Origin: Rhodobacterales bacterium
Lineage (GTDB): Bacteria; Pseudomonadota; Alphaproteobacteria; Rhodobacterales; Rhodobacteraceae
Length of the DNA stretch: 62,851 nt
Direction: 5' to 3'
Assembly (NCBI GenBank): GCA_003249215.1
Contig: QKJR01000089.1
Span: 1-62,851, forward strand
The position numbers were made by a program, and so were the translations under genes. Below the pieces are notes generated by a model. It did no database searches. It worked only from the letters and a program-made list of their open reading frames with translations, and was not told the DNA's origin. Shown here one piece after another: positions 17,117-26,287 of the stretch (position 1 is its first letter; the number at the start of each line of letters is the position of its first letter).

Positions 17117-18108
17117 CGCGTCTCGGCCCTCGCATTGCGGATGTTCCAGATCATGATCGGCGTCACCAGCGCCATGATCACCAGCGCAATCGCCGAGCCG
17201 CGCCCGTAATCCGGCGCGCCGCGGAACATCCAGTCATACATCAGGTTGGCGAGCACCTGCGTGCCCCATTGCCCGTTGGTCATCACGAAGACGATGTCGA
17301 AGACCTTGAGCACGACGATGGTGATCGTGGTCCACACGACCGCAATCGTGCCACGGATCTGCGGCACCTTGATGCGGAAGAAAAGCTGCACGGGATTGGC
17401 GCCGTCGAGGATCGCGGCCTCCACCGTCTCCTCGGGGATGCCGCGCAGGGCAGCCGAAAGGATCACCATGGCAAAGCCCGTCTGGATCCAGATCAGCACC
17501 GCCATCAGGAAGAGGTTGTTGAGCAGGGGCAGCGTCAGCCAGGTCTGCGGCGCATGGCCGAGGGCAACCCAGATCGCGTTGAGAAGGCCGATCTGATCCT
17601 GCCCTTCGGGGCGGTAATCATAGATGAATTTCCAGATCACCCCGGCGCCCACGAAAGAGATCGCCATCGGCATGAAGATCAGGCTTTTCGCCAGATTGCC
17701 CCAGCGGATCCGGTCGGTCACCTGCGCCGCGATCAGCCCGAGGAAGGTCGAGGCCGCGGGCACGATCAGGAGCCACAGCATATTGTTGGCAATGGATTCG
17801 CGGAATTTCGCATCGCCCGCGAGCCAGCGGTAATTGTCGAGGCCCACGAACTCGCGGCTGCCCGCATCCATCAGGCTGCGCGCGGCGGAATTGAGCACCG
17901 GATAGACGAGGTAGAGCCCGAGGAAGAGGACCGCCGGCCCGATGAAAGCCCAAGGCCGGATCAGGTTCGCCCGGGTGATATTGCGCCCGGCCTGGGGCCC
18001 CCGCGGCGGCCAGATAAGATCGAGCAGCAGGTTAGAGCCCCAGAACCACGCCACGCAGGCGAAGACGCCCGCGACGATCGTTCCCGTGGCATAGGCCAGT
18101 TGCTCCAT
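17113..18108 (-). CDS. aglF: Alpha-glucoside ABC transporter permease AglF
   Basis: Inner-membrane permease of 331 residues, partner of AglG. An extra N-terminal hydrophobic segment (about 5-33, ending at LDLIWPPRG) precedes the conserved permease core that begins near RPWAFIGPAVLFLGLYLVYP. The EAA motif is EETVEAAILDGANPVQLFFRIKVP. The start ATG directly follows GGGAGGAA. Sits 30 bases after aglE and overlaps aglG by 4 bases, consistent with one transcript. Confidence 0.94.
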   Translation of the reverse strand: MEQLAYATGTIVAGVFACVAWFWGSNLLLDLIWPPRGPQAGRNITRANLIRPWAFIGPAVLFLGLYLVYPVLNSAARSLMDAGSREFVGLDNYRWLAGDAKFRESIANNMLWLLIVPAASTFLGLIAAQVTDRIRWGNLAKSLIFMPMAISFVGAGVIWKFIYDYRPEGQDQIGLLNAIWVALGHAPQTWLTLPLLNNLFLMAVLIWIQTGFAMVILSAALRGIPEETVEAAILDGANPVQLFFRIKVPQIRGTIAVVWTTITIVVLKVFDIVFVMTNGQWGTQVLANLMYDWMFRGAPDYGRGSAIALVIMALVTPIMIWNIRNARAETR

Positions 18109-18138
18109 TTCCTCCCGGGCCGCGGCCCGACCTCCGGC

Positions 18139-19491
18139 CTATTTCAGCGTGTCCCAGGTGGCTTGAATCGCATGGGCCACCTCGGCCGCGGGTTTGCCAC
18201 CCGCGTAATCGACCATACCGGTCCAGAACGCCCCGGCCCCGATCGCGCCCGGCATCAGGTCGGACCCATCGAAGCGGAAGGTGGTGGCCTCGCGCAGGAT
18301 CTGCCCCATCTTCTGCAGCGTCGGATCACCATAGAGATCGGGATCGACTGCCTTGAAGGGCGTCACGAAACCGGTCTGCGCCATCCAGACCTCATGTGCG
18401 ATCGGGCTTTCCAGGAAGGTGATGAAGGCATCGGCGGCCGGGTTGTCGGTCAATTTGGCAAACATCGTGCCCGCGCCGAGAACCGGCTGGCCGAGACCCT
18501 TGTCGGCATAGGCCGGGAAATAGAAGAAATCGGCATCCTGCCCGATCACCGTGCCTTCGGGGAAGAAACTCGGGATGAAGCTCGCCTGACGGTGCAGGTA
18601 GCATTGCGGGGGCGAGGTGAAGAGGCCCTTCGGGCTGTCGCGGAAATCACCCGAGGCGACGGCCCCCGCGCCGCCCGCGACGAAGGCGTCATTGCGCGCG
18701 AACCAGCCGAAATCCTCGATCGCGGCGATCACCTTGGGGTCGTCGAATTTGAGATCGTTCACCACCCAGGCGTCGTAATCCCCGGGCGGGTTGAGCCGCA
18801 GCATCAGATCCTCGACCCAGTCGGTCGCGGGCCAGCCGGTGGCGCCCCCGGACCCGAGCCCGATGCACCAGGGCGTGCCACCATCCGCGGCAATCTCTTC
18901 GGTCAGGGCCTTGAGCTCTTCCATCGTCTGCGGCACCGCATAGCCCGCATCCTCGAAATTCTCCGGCACATACCAGACCAGCGATTTGACATCGGCCTTG
19001 TAGGGGAAGGCATATTGGTGCGGCGCCCCGTCAGGCCCCGCGTAATTGCCATAGGCGGCCCAGCTATCCCCGGCGGCGTAATGCGCCTTGATCCAATCCT
19101 CGGTGCCCGCGGCGAGGGGCTTCAGATGCCCCTTCTTCGCCAGATCGGCGGCAAGCCCCGGCTGCGGGAAGACCGCGATATCGGGGGGCGATCCGGCCTC
19201 GGCGTCGATCACGATCTGCTGCTCGAAACTGTCGGAGCCCGCATATTGCACATCGACCCCGGTCGCCGCCTCGAAATAGGCCAGCACAGATTCGAACAGA
19301 TCCCTGTCGGCCGAGAGCCATGGCCCGAGCACGGTGAGCTTCTGTCCCTTGAGGTCCATCGCCTTCAGAGCCTCATAGGAGGCCCAGTCGAAGCGGGCAT
19401 CCTCGCCCGGCGGAAATTTCAGATCCGCACCGAAGGCAGAGCCCGCCGCGAGCGCGAGCACCGCCACGGAAAGCGTCAGGGGTCTGGTCAT
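18139..19491 (-). CDS. aglE: Alpha-glucoside-binding periplasmic protein
   Basis: Extracellular solute-binding protein (family 1) that captures alpha-glucosides for AglFGK. 450 residues with a Sec signal peptide (TRPLTLSVAVLALAAGSAFGA, cleavage after FGA). The mature part shows typical SBP1 features, such as DIAVFPQPGLAADLAKKG. The ATG at 19489-19491 has GGGAGGA ahead; longer upstream frames would destroy the signal peptide. First gene of the aglEFGAK operon, whose promoter and operators lie in the 275-base gap to aglR. Confidence 0.95.
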   Translation of the reverse strand: MTRPLTLSVAVLALAAGSAFGADLKFPPGEDARFDWASYEALKAMDLKGQKLTVLGPWLSADRDLFESVLAYFEAATGVDVQYAGSDSFEQQIVIDAEAGSPPDIAVFPQPGLAADLAKKGHLKPLAAGTEDWIKAHYAAGDSWAAYGNYAGPDGAPHQYAFPYKADVKSLVWYVPENFEDAGYAVPQTMEELKALTEEIAADGGTPWCIGLGSGGATGWPATDWVEDLMLRLNPPGDYDAWVVNDLKFDDPKVIAAIEDFGWFARNDAFVAGGAGAVASGDFRDSPKGLFTSPPQCYLHRQASFIPSFFPEGTVIGQDADFFYFPAYADKGLGQPVLGAGTMFAKLTDNPAADAFITFLESPIAHEVWMAQTGFVTPFKAVDPDLYGDPTLQKMGQILREATTFRFDGSDLMPGAIGAGAFWTGMVDYAGGKPAAEVAHAIQATWDTLK

Positions 19492-19565
19492 GCTGTCCTC
19501 CCGAAATCGCGGGTCCCTCCCGCCTCTGGACGCAGCGCCACGGCCTGCCCGAAAGGGTCCAAGGC

Positions 19566-19577
19566 CAAAGCGCTTTG
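19566..19577. promoter_or_regulatory. Candidate AglR operator 1
   Basis: Perfect 12-base palindrome CAAAGCGCTTTG, 75 bases upstream of the aglE start. It has the centre-CG, A/T-flanked form usual for LacI/GalR-family operators. Its near twin lies just in front of aglR. Confidence 0.6.
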
Positions 19578-19709
19578 ATCCCCGAAAACTCGCGCATAAG
19601 CCCGGCAAAGTCAATGCGCAGCCATGCCGCAGCCGCACTGACTTTGCAGGATTATTTTTGCACTTGCAGCATTTTCAGGCAGTTTACGAACACAATTGAC
19701 GACCCCATC

Positions 19710-19721
19710 TGAAAGCGTTAA
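19710..19721. promoter_or_regulatory. Candidate AglR half-site or degenerate operator
   Basis: TGAAAGCGTTAA shares the AAAGCG core with the two better sites but its right half diverges. Lies 46 bases ahead of the aglR start in the shared divergent promoter region. Weak on its own. Confidence 0.35.
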
Positions 19722-19734
19722 TTTTGCCGACACT

Positions 19735-19746
19735 CAAATCGCTTTG
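19735..19746. promoter_or_regulatory. Candidate AglR operator 2
   Basis: CAAATCGCTTTG differs from the perfect palindrome at 19566 by one base and lies 20 bases upstream of the aglR ATG, overlapping where RNA polymerase or the ribosome would bind. This suggests autoregulation. The two sites are about 169 bases apart centre to centre, a spacing that would permit looping; this is inference. Confidence 0.55.
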
Positions 19747-19766
19747 AAGCGTTGGAGGCACCCGCC

Positions 19767-20960
19767 ATGACGCTGAAGGAACTCGCACAGAAACTCGGGC
19801 TCTCGCCCACCACGGTGAGCCGCGCCCTCAATGGCTATCCCGAAGTCAACGAGGAGACGCGCCGCCGCGTGGCCGAGGCGGCCCGGCTTCACAACTACCG
19901 CCCCAACACCCAGGCCAAGCGGCTCGCCACCGGGCGGGCCATGGCGATCGGCCATGTCATCCCGCTCTCGACGCGGCACGAGATCGTCAACCCGGTCTTT
20001 GCCGATTTCATCGCCGGCGCCGGCGAGGTCTATGCGCAATCGGGCTATGACATGGTGCTCTCGATCGTGCCCGATGCCGACGAGGAGCGCGCCTATCGCG
20101 AAGTCAAATCGAAACGTTCGGTCGACGGGGTGATCGTGCACGGGCCGCGGCGCATCGACGGGCGCATCGAGCTGCTTGATGCGCTCGGGCTGCCCTTCGT
20201 GGTGCATGGCCGGGTGAGCACCGCCGCGCGGCCCTATGCCTGGGTCGATGTGAACAACCAGCGCGCCTTCGAACGCGCGACCGGCTTCCTGCTCGATCTC
20301 GGGCACCGGCGGATCGCGCTCGTGAACGGGATCGAGACGATGGATTTCGCCTGGCGCCGGCGGCAGGGCTACGAGGCGGCACTGGCCGCGCGCGGTCTGG
20401 TGCCCGATCCGGGCCTGATGGTGTCGGGCGAGATGACCGAGGCGCTCGGCCATGATGCGGCGCGCGCGATGCTGGCGCGGCCCGATGCGCCCACCGCCTT
20501 CGTCACCGCCTCGCTCCTGATCGCGATGGGGGTGCGGCGCGCGCTCGAAGAGACCGGCCTGCGGATCGGGCGCGATGTCTCGGTGGTCACCCATGACGAC
20601 GATCTGGGCTATCTGCAAAACGGCGGCGACGAGCCGATCTATACCGCGACGCGCTCCTCGGTGCGCGAGGCGGGGCGGCGTTGTGCCGGCCATCTGATCG
20701 CGATGATCGAGGCCGGGGCGAGCATGGCCCCGCCCGGCGAGCTGCTCGAGGCGGCCCTCGTCGTCGGGCAGTCGACCGGCCCCCTGCCCGGCGCCGAGAC
20801 CGCGATCCGGACGGTGCCGGGGATCGCCCTGCCTGTGGCGACCGACGCCCGGGGCGGCGACGGAGTTGCCGCGAACCACGCGGGCAACGGCGCGCGGCAC
20901 GACGCAGGCCATGGCGCGCGCTCAAACGGCCTTGGGTCCAAGCCCCCTGCTGGCGACTGA
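19767..20960 (+). CDS. aglR: LacI-family regulator of the alpha-glucoside locus
   Basis: DNA-binding repressor of 397 residues. The N-terminal helix-turn-helix and hinge are textbook LacI (MTLKELAQKLGLSPTTVSRA, then PNTQAKRLATGR), followed by a periplasmic-binding-like sugar-sensing domain (about 60-340). The C-terminus is about 50 residues longer than usual, with a low-complexity Gly/Ala/His/Arg tail that may be disordered. TTGGAGG precedes the ATG. Divergent from aglEFGAK and leading into beta-glucosidase and glucokinase genes, it likely controls both arms via the CAAAGCGCTTTG-type sites. Confidence 0.9.
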   Translation: MTLKELAQKLGLSPTTVSRALNGYPEVNEETRRRVAEAARLHNYRPNTQAKRLATGRAMAIGHVIPLSTRHEIVNPVFADFIAGAGEVYAQSGYDMVLSIVPDADEERAYREVKSKRSVDGVIVHGPRRIDGRIELLDALGLPFVVHGRVSTAARPYAWVDVNNQRAFERATGFLLDLGHRRIALVNGIETMDFAWRRRQGYEAALAARGLVPDPGLMVSGEMTEALGHDAARAMLARPDAPTAFVTASLLIAMGVRRALEETGLRIGRDVSVVTHDDDLGYLQNGGDEPIYTATRSSVREAGRRCAGHLIAMIEAGASMAPPGELLEAALVVGQSTGPLPGAETAIRTVPGIALPVATDARGGDGVAANHAGNGARHDAGHGARSNGLGSKPPAGD

Positions 20961-20965
20961 GCCCC

Positions 20966-22294
20966 ATGCTGCCCCCGCGCTCTGCCTTCCCGCCCGGCTT
21001 TCTCTTCGGCACCGCCACCTCCGCCTATCAGATCGAGGGCCACGCGGCGGGCGGTCCGGGGCCCTCGCATTGGGACACATTCGCCGCCACCCCGGGCAAT
21101 GTGCGCGGGGGTGCGAACGGCGCGCGGGCCTGCGATCATTATCACCGCTGGGCCGAGGATCTCGATCTCGTGGCGGGGGCTGGGTTCGATCTCTACCGCT
21201 TCTCGACCTCATGGGCCCGGGTGATGCCCGAGGGGTCCGGGCCGGTGAACGCCGAGGGGCTCGATTTCTACGACCGGCTGGTCGATGGAATGTGCGCGCG
21301 CGGGCTCAAACCCGCGCTCACGCTCTATCACTGGGAACTGCCCGCGGCGCTGGCCGATCTCGGCGGCTGGCGCAACCGCGACACGGCGCTGCGGTTTGGT
21401 GATTTCGCCGAAGCGATCGGGCGCAGGCTCGGCGACCGGGTGCATTCCATCGCGCCGATCAACGAGCCCTGGTGCGCGAGCTGGCTTGGCCATTTCGAGG
21501 GCCTCCACGCCCCCGGATTGCGCGACATCCGGGCGACCGCCCGCGCGATGCATCATCTGTTGCTCGGCCATGGCCGCGCGATCGAGGCGCTGCGCGGCCT
21601 TGGCCTCGGCAACCTCGGGGCGGTCTGCAATTTCGAACATGTCCTGCCCGCGGACGAAAGCCCCGAGGCGGCCGCCGCTGCCGCCCGCCATGACGCGATC
21701 ATGAACCGCTTCTTTGTCGAGGCCCTGTTTCGGGGCCGCTATCCCGAGGAGGTTCTCGCCGGGATCGCGCCCCATCTGCCGCCCGGGTGGGAGGCGGATT
21801 TCCCGGGGATCCAGGCGCCGCTCGACTGGTTCGGGATCAATTACTACACCTGCAAGCGGATCGCGCCGGCCCCCGCGCCCGCGCTCTGGCCCGGCTATGC
21901 CGCAGCGCCCGGCCCCTTGCCGAAAACCGCGCTCGGCTGGGAGATCTGCCCCGAGGGGCTCGAGGCGCTGCTGATCCGGATCGCGCGCGACTATACCGGG
22001 GCGCTGCCGTTGCTGATCACCGAAAACGGCATGGCCGCGCCCGACACCCTTGTGGATGGGGCCTGCGAGGATGCCGAGCGCATCGCCTATCACGCCGCCC
22101 ATCTCGAGGCCTGCCGCCGCGCGATGGCCGCGGGGGTGCCGCTTGCGGGCTATACCGCCTGGTCTCTGCTCGACAATTTCGAATGGGCCGAGGGCTATGA
22201 GGCGCGCTTCTGTCTCGTGCATGTGGACTTCGAAAGCTTGCAGCGCACCCCAAAGGCGTCCTATGCAGCATTCAAACGGGCACTGGAGGGCTGA
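20966..22294 (+). CDS. Beta-glucosidase, GH1 family
   Basis: Retaining glycosidase of 442 residues, the normal GH1 length. The N-terminal signature FLFGTATSAYQIEG is present; the acid/base Glu lies in INEPWCAS (about residue 166) and the nucleophile Glu in LITENGMA (about residue 352). The C-terminal YTAWSLLDNFEWAEGY is also conserved. No signal peptide, so it acts in the cytoplasm. It starts 5 bases after aglR and ends 1 base before the glucokinase gene, so aglR-bgl-glk is one unit. Beta- and alpha-glucosides may thus share one regulator. Confidence 0.95.
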   Translation: MLPPRSAFPPGFLFGTATSAYQIEGHAAGGPGPSHWDTFAATPGNVRGGANGARACDHYHRWAEDLDLVAGAGFDLYRFSTSWARVMPEGSGPVNAEGLDFYDRLVDGMCARGLKPALTLYHWELPAALADLGGWRNRDTALRFGDFAEAIGRRLGDRVHSIAPINEPWCASWLGHFEGLHAPGLRDIRATARAMHHLLLGHGRAIEALRGLGLGNLGAVCNFEHVLPADESPEAAAAAARHDAIMNRFFVEALFRGRYPEEVLAGIAPHLPPGWEADFPGIQAPLDWFGINYYTCKRIAPAPAPALWPGYAAAPGPLPKTALGWEICPEGLEALLIRIARDYTGALPLLITENGMAAPDTLVDGACEDAERIAYHAAHLEACRRAMAAGVPLAGYTAWSLLDNFEWAEGYEARFCLVHVDFESLQRTPKASYAAFKRALEG

Positions 22295-22295
22295 G

Positions 22296-23300
22296 ATGAC
22301 CGCACCGACCCCAGCGACCCCGGCCTCCCCGGGCGGGCTGACGCTTCTGGCCGATATCGGCGGCACCAATACCCGCGTGGCGCTAGCGCAGGACGGCCGC
22401 ATGAGGCCCGAGACGATCCGGCGCTTCGCCAATGCCGGGCGGCCGGCGCTCGAGCCGATCCTGGCCGAGTATATCGCCGCGACCGAGGTCGGACCGCTGG
22501 CGGGCGCCTGCATTGCCGCGGCGGGGCCGGTCGAAGAGGGCCGCGCGGTGATGACCAATCTCTCGTGGGTGATCGAGGCGGGCTCGGTCGCGGGTGTCAC
22601 GCGCGCGGCGCGGGTGGCGCTTCTGAACGATCTGCAGGCGCAGGGCCATGCGCTCGGCCATATCGCCGAGGATCACATGAGCCTTCTGGTGCCCGGCCCC
22701 GTGCGGCCCGGGCCGATGCTGGTGGTCGGGCTCGGCACCGGGGTCAATGCGGCGCCGGTGCATGGCCGCGGGGCGGCGCGGATCGTGCCCTCGTCGGAAT
22801 GCGGTCATGTCAACCTGCCGGTGCGCGACGCCGAGGATCTCGCGCTGATGCGCTTCGTCGAGGATCTGCTGCGCGCGCGCGGCGAGGTCGCGCATTGCAG
22901 CGTCGAGGAGGTGCTTTCGGGGCGCGGCCTCGGCCATCTGGGCGCCTTTGCGGCGCATCGCGCGGGGCGCGCGCCCTTCGCGGATTCATCCGCCGTGCTC
23001 TCGGCCCTCGGCGCCGGCGATCCGGTCGCCGGCGAGGCCGCCCGTCTTTACACCCGCACGCTCGCGCAATTCCTCGGCGATCAGGCGCTCAGTCATCTGC
23101 CGCAGGGCGGGATCTATCTGATCGGGGGCATGGCCCGGGCGATGGCGCCGCATCTCGCGCGCTACGGGTTCGAGGCGGCCTTTCGCGCGCCGCGGCGCGT
23201 CGATCTGCTCGCCCGCGATTTCGCGATCCGGGTGGTCGAGGACGATTACGCCGCCCTCACCGGATGCGCGGCCTATCTGCAGGCGCGGGGCCGCGAATAA
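22296..23300 (+). CDS. glk: Glucokinase
   Basis: ATP-dependent phosphorylation of glucose released by AglA and the beta-glucosidase, feeding glycolysis or the Entner-Doudoroff route. 334 residues with the phosphate-binding motif LLADIGGTNTRVALA near the N-terminus, the LLNDLQAQGHAL region carrying the catalytic Asp, GLGTGVNAA and the C-terminal GGIYLIGGMA. These are features of the bacterial Glk (PF02685) family rather than ROK kinases. The CTGGAGGGCTGAG site before the ATG overlaps the previous stop. Confidence 0.93.
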   Translation: MTAPTPATPASPGGLTLLADIGGTNTRVALAQDGRMRPETIRRFANAGRPALEPILAEYIAATEVGPLAGACIAAAGPVEEGRAVMTNLSWVIEAGSVAGVTRAARVALLNDLQAQGHALGHIAEDHMSLLVPGPVRPGPMLVVGLGTGVNAAPVHGRGAARIVPSSECGHVNLPVRDAEDLALMRFVEDLLRARGEVAHCSVEEVLSGRGLGHLGAFAAHRAGRAPFADSSAVLSALGAGDPVAGEAARLYTRTLAQFLGDQALSHLPQGGIYLIGGMARAMAPHLARYGFEAAFRAPRRVDLLARDFAIRVVEDDYAALTGCAAYLQARGRE

Positions 23301-23423
23301 TCCCGCGCGCGTCAAACCTATCTTAACCGCTCGGGGCTAGACCTCTTTCATCTAGGAATGAAAGGGGAACAGTTTGCGCCGTCTTTCTCGCATCTTTTTC
23401 AGGGAACGGAACGGGGGTGCCGG
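23301..23423 (+). promoter_or_regulatory. Presumed promoter region of the chemotaxis operon
   Basis: 123 bases of lower GC content between glk and the STAS gene, with AT-rich stretches (CAAACCTATCTTAACC and CTCTTTCATCTAGGAATGAAAGG). A short inverted pair CTTTCATCTAGGAATGAAAG can form a hairpin. No consensus promoter could be assigned with confidence. Confidence 0.35.
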
Positions 23424-23699
23424 ATGAGTGCGCTTGCCCTCGTGCCCCGGCTCGACCTGTCGCAGGCGGGCGCCCTCGCTGCCGAGTTGCGGGCCCGCGA
23501 AGGCGCGCCCCTCGAACTCGACGCGGGCGCGGTCACCCATCTGGGCGGTCTCGGCCTGCAACTTCTGCTCGCCGCCGCCGCCGACTGGCGCGCGCGCGGC
23601 CTGCCCTTCTCGATCCATCCCCGCTCGGAGGCCTTCGACGAGGCCGTGACCCTGTTCGGCGTCGATCCCGACGCGCTGCAATCTCCGGAGGCCGCATGA
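23424..23699 (+). CDS. Small STAS-domain protein of the chemotaxis cluster (CheS-like position)
   Basis: 91 residues forming a single STAS domain: an Arg-Leu-Asp-Leu start, the central LELDAGAVTHLGGLGLQLLLAA and a C-terminal helix. The usual phosphorylatable Ser/Thr next to the conserved Asp is not clear. STAS-like small proteins stand at the head of many alphaproteobacterial che operons; in Sinorhizobium the gene at this position is CheS, which aids signal termination on CheA. Overlaps cheY1 by 4 bases (ATGA). Function is inferred from position. Confidence 0.75.
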   Translation: MSALALVPRLDLSQAGALAAELRAREGAPLELDAGAVTHLGGLGLQLLLAAAADWRARGLPFSIHPRSEAFDEAVTLFGVDPDALQSPEAA

Positions 23700-24061
23700 G
23701 CCTGACTGTTCTGGCCGTCGACGACAGCCGCACCATTCGCGACATGCTCAAGCTCGCGCTCAGCGAGGCGGGCATTACCCTGCACCTTGCCGAGGACGGG
23801 ATGCACGGGCTCGAGGTGCTCGAGGGCATCGCGCCCGATGCGATCATCTCGGACATCAACATGCCGCGGCTCGACGGCTTCGGCTTCATCGAGGCCGTGC
23901 GCAGCCAGGACAAGCATCGCGCCACGCCGATCCTCGTGCTGACCACCGAATCCGCGCCCGAACTCAAGGCCCGTGCCCGTGCGGCGGGCGCGACGGGCTG
24001 GATCGTTAAACCCTTCGACCCGCCCAAGCTGGTCAAGGCGTTGCAGATGGTCGCGGGCTGA
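23696..24061 (+). CDS. cheY: Chemotaxis response regulator CheY (first copy)
   Basis: Single receiver domain of 121 residues that accepts phosphate from CheA. The acidic pocket (VLAVDDSR), phosphorylated Asp in DAIISDINMPRLDG, Thr in ILVLTTES and Lys in GWIVKPFDPPKL are all present. No output domain. Located between the STAS gene and cheA. Whether it drives the motor or acts as a phosphate sink relative to the second CheY (27.6 kb) cannot be read from sequence. Confidence 0.94.
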   Translation: MSLTVLAVDDSRTIRDMLKLALSEAGITLHLAEDGMHGLEVLEGIAPDAIISDINMPRLDGFGFIEAVRSQDKHRATPILVLTTESAPELKARARAAGATGWIVKPFDPPKLVKALQMVAG

Positions 24062-24072
24062 GGGAGGCTGGC

Positions 24073-26283
24073 ATGGCGACGGATCCGATGGCGGAAATCC
24101 GGGCAAGTTTCTTCATCGAATGTGAAGAACTGCTCGAAAGCCTGCAAGATGCCCTGTCCGAGATGGACGAGGGCAGCCACGACAACGAGACGATCAACAT
24201 CGTCTTTCGCGCCGTGCATTCGATCAAGGGCGGCGCCGGGGCCTTCGGGCTCGACGCGCTGGTGGGCTTCGCCCATCGCTACGAGACCGTCCTCGACGAG
24301 CTGCGCTCGGGCCGGCTCGATGTCTCGCCCGAGGCGATGAAGCTTTTCTTCCATGCCGCCGACCTGCTGCAGGATCACGTGCGCGCCGCGCGCGACGCAG
24401 GCCCCTCGCCCGAAGGCTCGGAGGACTGCCTGCGCGAGCTCGAGGCGCTGATCGGCGGTGCCCCTGTCGAAGTCGAGGAAGAGGTCACGGATTTCCAGCC
24501 GATGGGTCTCAGCTTCGATCTCGATCTCTCCGAAGATCTCGACCTCGCGGGTCCGGCCTCTCAGGGTGGCGGATGCCGCCTGAGCCTGCGCCCGAGCGCG
24601 GCGCTCTATGCCTCGGGCAACGAGCCGCTGCATCTGCTGCGCGCACTCACCGCGCTCGGCCCGGCCCGGATCACCTGCGACACCACCGACCTGCCCGACC
24701 TCGCCACCCTCGACCCCGAACAATCCTATCTTGCCTGGAGCGTCGATTTCGAGGGCGAGCCCGATGAGGACGACCTGCGTGAGGTCTTCGACTTCGTCGA
24801 GGATGTCTGCGACTACGAAATCGAATACGGCGCGCCCGAGGCCGTCCCGCCCGAACTCGAGCTGTCCGATCTCGACCTGTCTGCCGGCGCCTCCGAGGAC
24901 CCGGAGGCGGAGGAGGGATTCGGTTTTTTTAAAGAACCGCCGGATGCCGTCGAGACCGCGCCGAAACAGCCTCCGGCGGTCGTGGCCCCTGCCTCCGGTG
25001 CGATCCCGGCACCCGCTGATCCTGCCCCGCGCGAGGCCTCCAAGGAGAACGCCAAAGAGGCGGCCGCTCCGGCCAGTGAACCCTCGGCCACGGTGCGTGT
25101 GGATCTCGACCGGATCGACCGGCTCGTCAATCTCGTGGGCGAGCTGGTGATCAACCAGGCGATGCTCGCCCAGAGCGTGGCCGAGGCCGGACTGCCGCCG
25201 AATTCGGCGGTGATGACCGGGCTCGAAGCCTTCATGATGCTCACGCGCGACATCCAGGACAGCGTGATGATGATCCGCGCCCAACCGGTGAAACCGCTCT
25301 TCCAGCGGATGGCCCGGATCGTGCGCGAAGCCTCCGGTGCCGTCGGCAAGGAGGTCCGCCTGCGGACCGAGGGCGAGGCGACCGAGGTCGACAAGACCGT
25401 GATCGAGCGCCTCGCAGACCCGCTGACCCACATGATCCGCAATGCGGTGGACCATGGGCTCGAAACCCCCGAGAAACGGCGCGCCGCGGGCAAAACAGCG
25501 GAAGGCGTGATCACCCTCTCGGCCCAGCACCGCTCGGGTCGTGTAGTGATCGAGGTGTCCGACGACGGCGCCGGCATCAACCGCCCCAAGGTCCGTCAGA
25601 TCGCGATCGACAAGGGCCTGATCCCGGCCGACACCGTGCTCTCGGATGCAGAGATCGACAATCTACTCTTTCTGCCCGGTTTCTCGACCGCGGATCAGGT
25701 CTCGGCCCTGTCCGGCCGCGGCGTGGGCATGGATGTCGTGCGCTCGGCCATCCAGTCGCTCGGGGGTCGCATCACGATCACCTCGGAGCCCGGCAAGGGC
25801 ACGCGCTTCTCGATCTCGCTGCCCCTCACCCTCGCCGTGCTCGACGGCATGGTGGTCAGCGTCGCAGGCGAAACCCTCGTCGTGCCGCTCTCCTCGATCC
25901 TCGAGACCGCGACCCTGACCGCCGACGACATCCGCTCGCTCGGCCCGGAAACCAATGTGATCCATGTCCGGGGCGCCTTCGTGCCGCTCTACGACCTCGG
26001 CGCGGAGCTCGGCTATCGCCGTCCGAAGACCTCCTACGATGGCGGTATCGTGCTCCTAACAGCCCAAGAAAACGGCGCGCGCTCGGCCCTCGTGGTCGAC
26101 GCCATCATGGAACAGCGGCAGGTCGTGATCAAAGGCCTGCAGCGCAGCTACGGGCATATCCCGGGCGTCGCCGCCGCCACTATTCTCGGGGACGGGCAGA
26201 TCGCCCTGATCCTCGACCCCGCCGACCTCGTACAAAACGCAACCGGCCGCACCCGCGGCGCCGATCTCGCCCTCGCAGGATGA
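24073..26283 (+). CDS. cheA: Chemotaxis histidine kinase CheA
   Basis: 736-residue sensor kinase of the chemoreceptor array. Domains in order: Hpt/P1 (about 5-105) with phosphorylated H49 in AVHSIKGGAGAFG; an internal P2-like domain (about 160-260) that includes CRLSLRPSAALYASGNEPL; a Pro/Ala-rich acidic linker (about 270-340); dimerisation P3 (VRVDLDRIDRLVNLVGELV); ATPase P4 with N-box HMIRNAVDHGLE, G1 DDGAGIN and G2 GRGVGMDVV; and a C-terminal CheW-like P5 domain. Starts 11 bases after cheY and ends 4 bases before cheW. Confidence 0.97.
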   Translation: MATDPMAEIRASFFIECEELLESLQDALSEMDEGSHDNETINIVFRAVHSIKGGAGAFGLDALVGFAHRYETVLDELRSGRLDVSPEAMKLFFHAADLLQDHVRAARDAGPSPEGSEDCLRELEALIGGAPVEVEEEVTDFQPMGLSFDLDLSEDLDLAGPASQGGGCRLSLRPSAALYASGNEPLHLLRALTALGPARITCDTTDLPDLATLDPEQSYLAWSVDFEGEPDEDDLREVFDFVEDVCDYEIEYGAPEAVPPELELSDLDLSAGASEDPEAEEGFGFFKEPPDAVETAPKQPPAVVAPASGAIPAPADPAPREASKENAKEAAAPASEPSATVRVDLDRIDRLVNLVGELVINQAMLAQSVAEAGLPPNSAVMTGLEAFMMLTRDIQDSVMMIRAQPVKPLFQRMARIVREASGAVGKEVRLRTEGEATEVDKTVIERLADPLTHMIRNAVDHGLETPEKRRAAGKTAEGVITLSAQHRSGRVVIEVSDDGAGINRPKVRQIAIDKGLIPADTVLSDAEIDNLLFLPGFSTADQVSALSGRGVGMDVVRSAIQSLGGRITITSEPGKGTRFSISLPLTLAVLDGMVVSVAGETLVVPLSSILETATLTADDIRSLGPETNVIHVRGAFVPLYDLGAELGYRRPKTSYDGGIVLLTAQENGARSALVVDAIMEQRQVVIKGLQRSYGHIPGVAAATILGDGQIALILDPADLVQNATGRTRGADLALAG

Positions 26284-26287
26284 CATC

